This document shows positions 16,086-20,614 of a stretch of 20,614 nt of DNA, piece by piece. Both the position numbers and the translations under genes were made by a program. Below the pieces are notes generated by a model. That model saw only the letters and a list, made by a program, of their open reading frames with translations. It made no database searches and was not told where the DNA came from. Source of the DNA: Trichomonas tenax (lineage: Eukaryota > Parabasalia > Trichomonadida > Trichomonadidae); contig JALKBU010000927.1 of assembly GCA_023091735.1 (NCBI GenBank), positions 1 to 20,614 on the forward strand, in the 5' to 3' direction. Numbering within the stretch: position 1 is the stretch's first letter; each line of letters opens with the position of its first letter.

Positions 16086-17988
16086 TTATCTGCTACAGCC
16101 ATATATATATGAATGGAGCAAACAATTGATTGATACAAACAAAATAATTTTTAAATCATTTGATTCATTAATATTTTTATCATAGTTCGCTGGCGGAAGA
16201 ATAAGTTCATCAAATTCATCATGAACTCTAATCTCGTGACGATTGTATTCTTCTTTAGCCATCTTAAAGCGCCGAGTGACTTTTGTCTATAAAGATATTT
16301 TTGAAATTCCTTGTTCGATGACATTATCGAAGAATGATGATTCAAATGTGATTATTTCTTCATCAACAACTGATATTAGACTTATATAATCACCATCAAA
16401 TTTGGAATAATAAATATAATCAATGTATGGCATAATATGAGTTTCTTTATGAAATGGAACAACTTTGTGATTTTTGAGACAAACGTATTCTCCTGTTCCT
16501 GGATCTCTCATGCAAAGCCCATACAAATCACCCTCAATGATTGATCTTAATATATTCTGGATATAAATTGTTTCTTCTTCTCCTTCGCAATTGAAAAGCT
16601 TTAAAATCTTTTCTCTCATTTCCAAAACTTCGATCATTTCTTCATAATCAACATTATAATCGTAACATATTTCTTTGGATTTTTCTTCTTCGAAAGCATC
16701 AATAAATCTTAGCATTGCTAAATGATCAGACTCTGTATCATTTGCCATAAATGATTTTAATATTGATAATATCGAAGCAACTGATTTTTCGCATTTGAAT
16801 TCTTTTGCTTTTAACATCGATGCTGTTATTTCAACTGGTATTGGATATTTTACAACTTCTTTTCCTTTATCTGTTAGCATTCCAATTATATCTATAAATC
16901 CATTAAAATAAAGTTCTTTAATGGAAGAAACAACCATTGGATTATCGCGAAAAATCATTGGTAATTTTTCATGAGATTGGTTCAATAAGTGAAGCATAAA
17001 TGCTACAATTTGCTCTCTTTTCTGCTTCATATTTAGTTATTTGCTGCTTTTCTTTGATGTTTCTTTCATATTCTTGAATGTATCTTTCTCTTGTACAAAA
17101 ACCGGAATCAATACAGAAGAAAACATTATCTGCATATATGCAATAGCCATCAGATATTATGACCTTTCTTGCCTTAATAAATGAAAGCTTGTTTTTGGCT
17201 TTTTGTATTTCAAAATCATCGATTTTATCATTGATTAAAAGAATAAAGGATATTCCAATTCCATTCGTTTTTCCTGTTCCATTAATGATATTTTCTTTTA
17301 CTATATTGGCTATTCTTTCATCTGGCACGAAAATAAGTATTGATTTGCTATAATCTTCTGTTTTGTGAAGATGAATTGTTCTCATTACAATCTCATCGAC
17401 TTAATTTTCAATCGGATCTTCTGTGAATGCTTTTTTAATATTTTTCCTTTCTGAAGAGAATCTAAATGAAGCTCCATCTGTAGTGTTCTGCATCTTGATT
17501 AGCTTAGACATATTTGGAATATCAGATATATATTTATACAACATATCTGCTTCACTTTTGATTTGATTAGTGTATCACATCAAGAATTTAACTTTTTGCA
17601 GTATTTCGGGGTATGGAAAGATATTAGATAAGAAACTCACTGGTGTTATATACAACACAAGCTCCGCATTTAATTTTAACTTTCTGAAATCATCCAATTT
17701 GCTGATATATTGAAGATTTTGGTTGAAATAATTTTCATTAATATTAACATCTATATCATGGACAACAATCGCTATTTTACCAGGCTCGAATACTTCTGGC
17801 AGTGTTGTTAAAAATAAAGGCAATTCATATAAATATTTTTCATTTTCAAAATAAAATACATGATGATCATGTTTTTCTATTGTAGATATGATTTCCAGTT
17901 TCTTCTCATCGAAAATATCTAAAGAGAAGAAATTATCATTTTTGATTTTGTTTTGAATTTCATTAACATTGCAATCATCAATATGCAT
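16086..17988 (-). pseudogene. DEAH-box RNA helicase pseudogene
   Basis: From ATG 17988 one frame runs to 16969 but contains TGA (17575-17577) and TAA (17401-17403). A one-base shift near 16972 (…IEPIS to HEKLPM…) moves to the frame ending at TAG 16287, beyond which coding character continues (MAKEEYNRHEIRVHDEF) towards about 16086. The order of parts matches a DEAH helicase: degenerate RecA-1 (17988-17575), RecA-2 with a FFCIDSGF segment like motif V, winged-helix and ratchet region (IKELYFNGFIDIIGMLTDKG, then DHLAMLRFIDAFEEEK) and an OB-fold end (YICLKNHKVVPFH-like). Walker A GKT, DEAH and the motif VI GRAGR block are all missing; motif VI is replaced by KYEAEKRANC. So the copy was probably catalytically dead before or during decay. 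The 247-aa ORF (17030-16287) and the 138-aa ORF (17385-16969) are pieces of it. Confidence 0.8.
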
Positions 17989-18119
17989 CTAGAATTATGT
18001 CTTTTGGTCTATTTTGAGCTGTATATTGATGAAATTAATGTCCAGTGATTAAACAACTTCTTGTTGTAGAGAAAAATAATAAAAAAGTGTCTTCTTAAAA
18101 AACTCATAAAAAATCATTT

Positions 18120-20333
18120 TTAACCAATAATGGAAACAGTTTGAACTGATGATGGAAGCATCTTCAAGAATTGTTGAACATCAGCTCTTGCAACACCATT
18201 CTTAATACCGACACATCCATTCCAGCAGACCCACATTCCATCTGGAAGTCCTTCAACCTTTTCCTCGTAGTTGAGTTTGCCCCAGATGTGCTTAGCAACG
18301 ATGTCCTCAGGATCAATGCTGTAGAACATATCGATGAGTGGAACACAGACCTTTGAGTATAAAACTTCTTGGCCTTCCTGTTCAACTTTGATGCCGATGT
18401 ATGGGTTCGTAATCTTGTTTGCTGTGAATGTAACCGCGTGATTAACCTTCTGTCCATCATTCAAGTTTGTAATAACCCATGGACTGATCTGGTGTGGTGT
18501 GAATGTTGGTGGAACTTCGAAGAAGACTTTGAGCTGCGGTGTAACTTGCTGAACACTGATTCTAACATCTAATGAAATACTCTTGTTCATTGATGCTATG
18601 TTTGTGGCGACTTCAACGCTTAATGCGTGGCTCTGTGGTGAAATCCTGTGGAATGGCCTTGTAGCGCAGAATGGCTGAATCTTATCAATGCTGCTAAGTC
18701 CAGCACTTAAGTAGCCGATATCCTTTGTTGCGCACAAGAAGAATGGATCAACGAGCGTATTTTCGCCTGTCAATGGGCCAATTCTAAATGAGTTAATTAA
18801 TGGTGCTTGCAATTCCTCTTCGATATCTTCCAATTCATCGGACTGAGCGAGAGCACCAATGCATCTTGTGAGGGCGACTCTAACTAGGAGCGGAATCCTG
18901 TCGTGGATCTTGATGTTCTTGAAATCGATGACATCCGGATATTTGACGAAAAGATTTGGGAAAAGAAGAGTCTTCATCTGCTGTACTAAGTTAGATTTGA
19001 AGTTGATAGGAGCGAAGTATGAAAGATAAATCAAAAGCATTGCTCGAACTCTGTCATCTGTGATTGATGTTGAGATATCAATAAGTTCCTAGAAATGATC
19101 AATTGTGTATTTGTTTGTATCCAAGAGGTACTGGAAGGCAGCGCCTGCAGCAACATACCATGAGCTATCCTTTCTAGCCCATGTCAATAATTTCTTGATA
19201 TCTCTGATGTGATTCGTTTCTTCCTTGATGCCCATGATGCATGAGACAGCGACGAGCTTGCTGAAGTAGTTTGGATTGACTCCTGGCTGCGAGGAGCGGT
19301 CCAAAATATCGCTGAGCTGGTTGTACATTCGTGCAACTTTCGCGAAAAGCGCAACAAGCTTGAAATCTGTTTGTTCTTGTTCATTGAGGAGCATTGTTGT
19401 GATTGTTTCGAAGAATGGCTTTGCTTGATCTGGTGCACCAGCAGCGACAATGACTTTCAGCGCCGCGAGGAATAACTCAAATCTTGAGCCATTGGAGAAT
19501 GGATTCTTGATGATATCGATGTAGAGTGGAAGAACAACATTGAGTGGAATGCTAATGAACGGAGTGAAATTGTTGGCAAGTGGAAGAGATTCAAGAATAT
19601 AACAAGATGTCGAAATTGAAGAATGCAAAACAATGCCGATTCTCTGTGGAATAGTTGGCTGCGTGTAGTTGAGAATGAACTCGACCTGTTTCTGGTTAAT
19701 AAGGTGACCAAGAACAGGAAGAACATCGAATAATTGCCCTTTATATGGCTCCAATGTCTCGTGGATCTGTGGATAGTCAACAGAGATCAAGAACATGATC
19801 CAGTTTACTGTTAGAAAGACGAGCTTTGGGCTTTTTTCTGTAAGATTTGTTAAGATCTGTTTGATCAAGTTATCAGTTATATTAATGTTATCTCTAAATT
19901 TGTACATTGCGGAAACGGCTGCGAAACGGATTTCAAGATTTTTAGACCCGAGGAATTGATTGACAAAATGTAATGAGTTAAATTCTTGTAATATCGTGGA
20001 AATCGGCGCAGCAACAAGACATGTTAAGAATTCTGCAGCAAATTTCCATGTTGGAGAAACTTGGGATTTGAAATTCGAGAATAAACCCGCCCAAAAGTCA
20101 TCAGGAAGTTCAAGGTTGCTCATTGCGAAGAAGATTCGCTGCTTGTGATCATCCTTGACTTTAGGAAGAGTTAAAAACTGCGATATGTGATTAGAGCAAA
20201 ATGATGCATCAATTTGCGGAGATGTTGCGAGATATTCGATATATTCAACAAATGCTTCGTGACCGCGCGGAATGTTTTTATTATTCTGAGATTGGACAGG
20301 GACGTCGTCGAAAGGAAGTTTGCCTTGATACAT
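18120..20333 (-). pseudogene. Coat/adaptor large-subunit-like gene (adaptin/beta-COP/TPLATE superfamily) with one in-frame TAG
   Basis: One frame of 738 codons, interrupted only by TAG at 19089-19091, encodes 414 residues before and 322 after the stop. The first part is a helical solenoid of HEAT-like repeats (KLVFLTVNWIMFLIS, KFAAEFLTCLVAAP), as in adaptin trunks. The second part finishes the trunk (RVRAMLLIYLSYFAP), then has a beta-sandwich (SISLDVRISVQQVTPQLKVFF) and a platform-like end (VPLIDMFYSIDPED, IWGKLNYEEKVEGL), the appendage layout of beta-COP and TPLATE. A PLTGENTLVDPFFLCATKDI stretch before the sandwich recalls TPLATE of the TSET complex; this subfamily call is inference. Such proteins form the large subunit of vesicle-coat heterotetramers. 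Reading on both sides of the TAG is clean, so it may be a fresh nonsense mutation (for example CAG to TAG), an assembly error or readthrough. The two halves also appear as separate ORFs (20333-19089 and 19040-18120). TAAA overlaps the final stop. Confidence 0.75.
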
Positions 20334-20345
20334 CAGAATAGAAAA

Positions 20346-20357
20346 TTGGTAAAAGTG
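20346..20357 (-). promoter_or_regulatory. Initiator-like site of the coat-like gene
   Basis: On the minus strand ACACTTTTACC (CA at 20357/20356) lies 23 nt before the ATG at 20333. The first base departs from TCA, but the same NCACTTTT core occurs before the other cellular genes here. Confidence 0.4.
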
Positions 20358-20614
20358 TCATCGTCTATAATGTTCCTCTCAAGATTTTAGGTTATCTCAT
20401 AAATGCATGAATATATTTTCACTTTTTGCAATATAATATCTGTAAAATTTGAAGTTTTTCGAAAGCTTTTTATTATTAATTATTTTTTGGGACTGGGACA
20501 AAATAGAACAACGTGCTTTTCTGACATGTAAATTATGTTTGACATATAGAGTCAGAATGTCAAATATAAAGGAAAGTGAAGTGTTTGCGCGGGAAAAATG
20601 GAAAAGTGTCAATA
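20358..20614. other. Right-edge spacer
   Basis: No gene was seen. TTTGACAT (20538-20545) and ATGTCAAA (20557-20564) form a perfect 8-bp inverted repeat, and a minus-strand GACACTTTTCC initiator-like site lies near 20600-20610. The only ORF following that site on the minus strand is about 21 codons. Confidence 0.4.

Noticed and set aside
10875..20333. Stop codon reassignment as an explanation for the internal stops
   Set aside because: All three stop codons occur inside the broken genes, while intact genes end with TAA or TAG in the expected places, so the code is standard and the genes are damaged.
20397..20612. 71-aa minus-strand ORF at the right edge
   Set aside because: An initiator-like site lies inside it, its composition is random-like and no family features are visible.
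1..20614. CRISPR array, rRNA genes or bacterial operon
   Set aside because: No regularly spaced identical repeats with unique spacers and no rRNA-like conserved blocks were seen; the repeats found are two- or three-unit duplications.

Overview
The window is AT-rich, intron-poor eukaryotic DNA that fits a trichomonad parasite, most likely Trichomonas vaginalis or a close relative. Three things point that way. Intact cellular genes start 10-25 nt downstream of a trichomonad-type initiator (TCA+1YTW, e.g. TCACTTTTCAT directly before the ATG at 14350). Two genes have the UAAA poly(A) motif overlapping their stop codon. No 5' splice site paired with the trichomonad ACTAACACACAG element was seen. 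Species assignment is inference.

Left part (1 to about 4.8 kb): an accessory, virus-like segment, probably part of a Maverick/Polinton-type element or an integrated virus. It has a minus-strand gene running off the left edge, a small charged plus-strand protein (140-436), a 591-aa phage-tail-fibre-like protein (927-2702) and three unrecognised minus-strand ORFs (2927-3322, 4119-4451, 4614-4814). These genes lack the cellular initiator and are separated by repeated AT-rich intergenic units and GC-rich hairpins. No polymerase, integrase, packaging ATPase, protease or capsid gene lies in the window, so naming the element rests on one gene and context.

Middle (4.8-15.3 kb): about 1.85 kb of non-coding DNA, then cellular genes: an RluA-family pseudouridine synthase (minus, about 6.7-7.7 kb), a right-handed beta-helix protein (minus, 8.1-10.3 kb), a broken zinc-finger protein gene (plus, 10.9-12.4 kb), ethanolamine-phosphate cytidylyltransferase (minus, 12.5-13.5 kb) and a Nup58-like FG nucleoporin (plus, 14.35-15.26 kb). 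The last two are divergent across an 860-bp spacer.

Right part (15.3-20.6 kb): a 667-bp non-autonomous Mutator-like element with about 110-bp terminal inverted repeats and a perfect 9-bp target duplication, a DEAH-helicase pseudogene (three in-frame stops, one frameshift, loss of helicase motifs), and a coat/adaptor large-subunit-like gene that reads through 738 codons except for one in-frame TAG. The right half therefore holds two genes in different stages of decay next to a transposon; a third broken gene lies at 10.9-12.4 kb. The cellular genes do not form one pathway: they cover tRNA/rRNA modification, Kennedy-pathway phospholipid synthesis, nuclear transport and membrane traffic.
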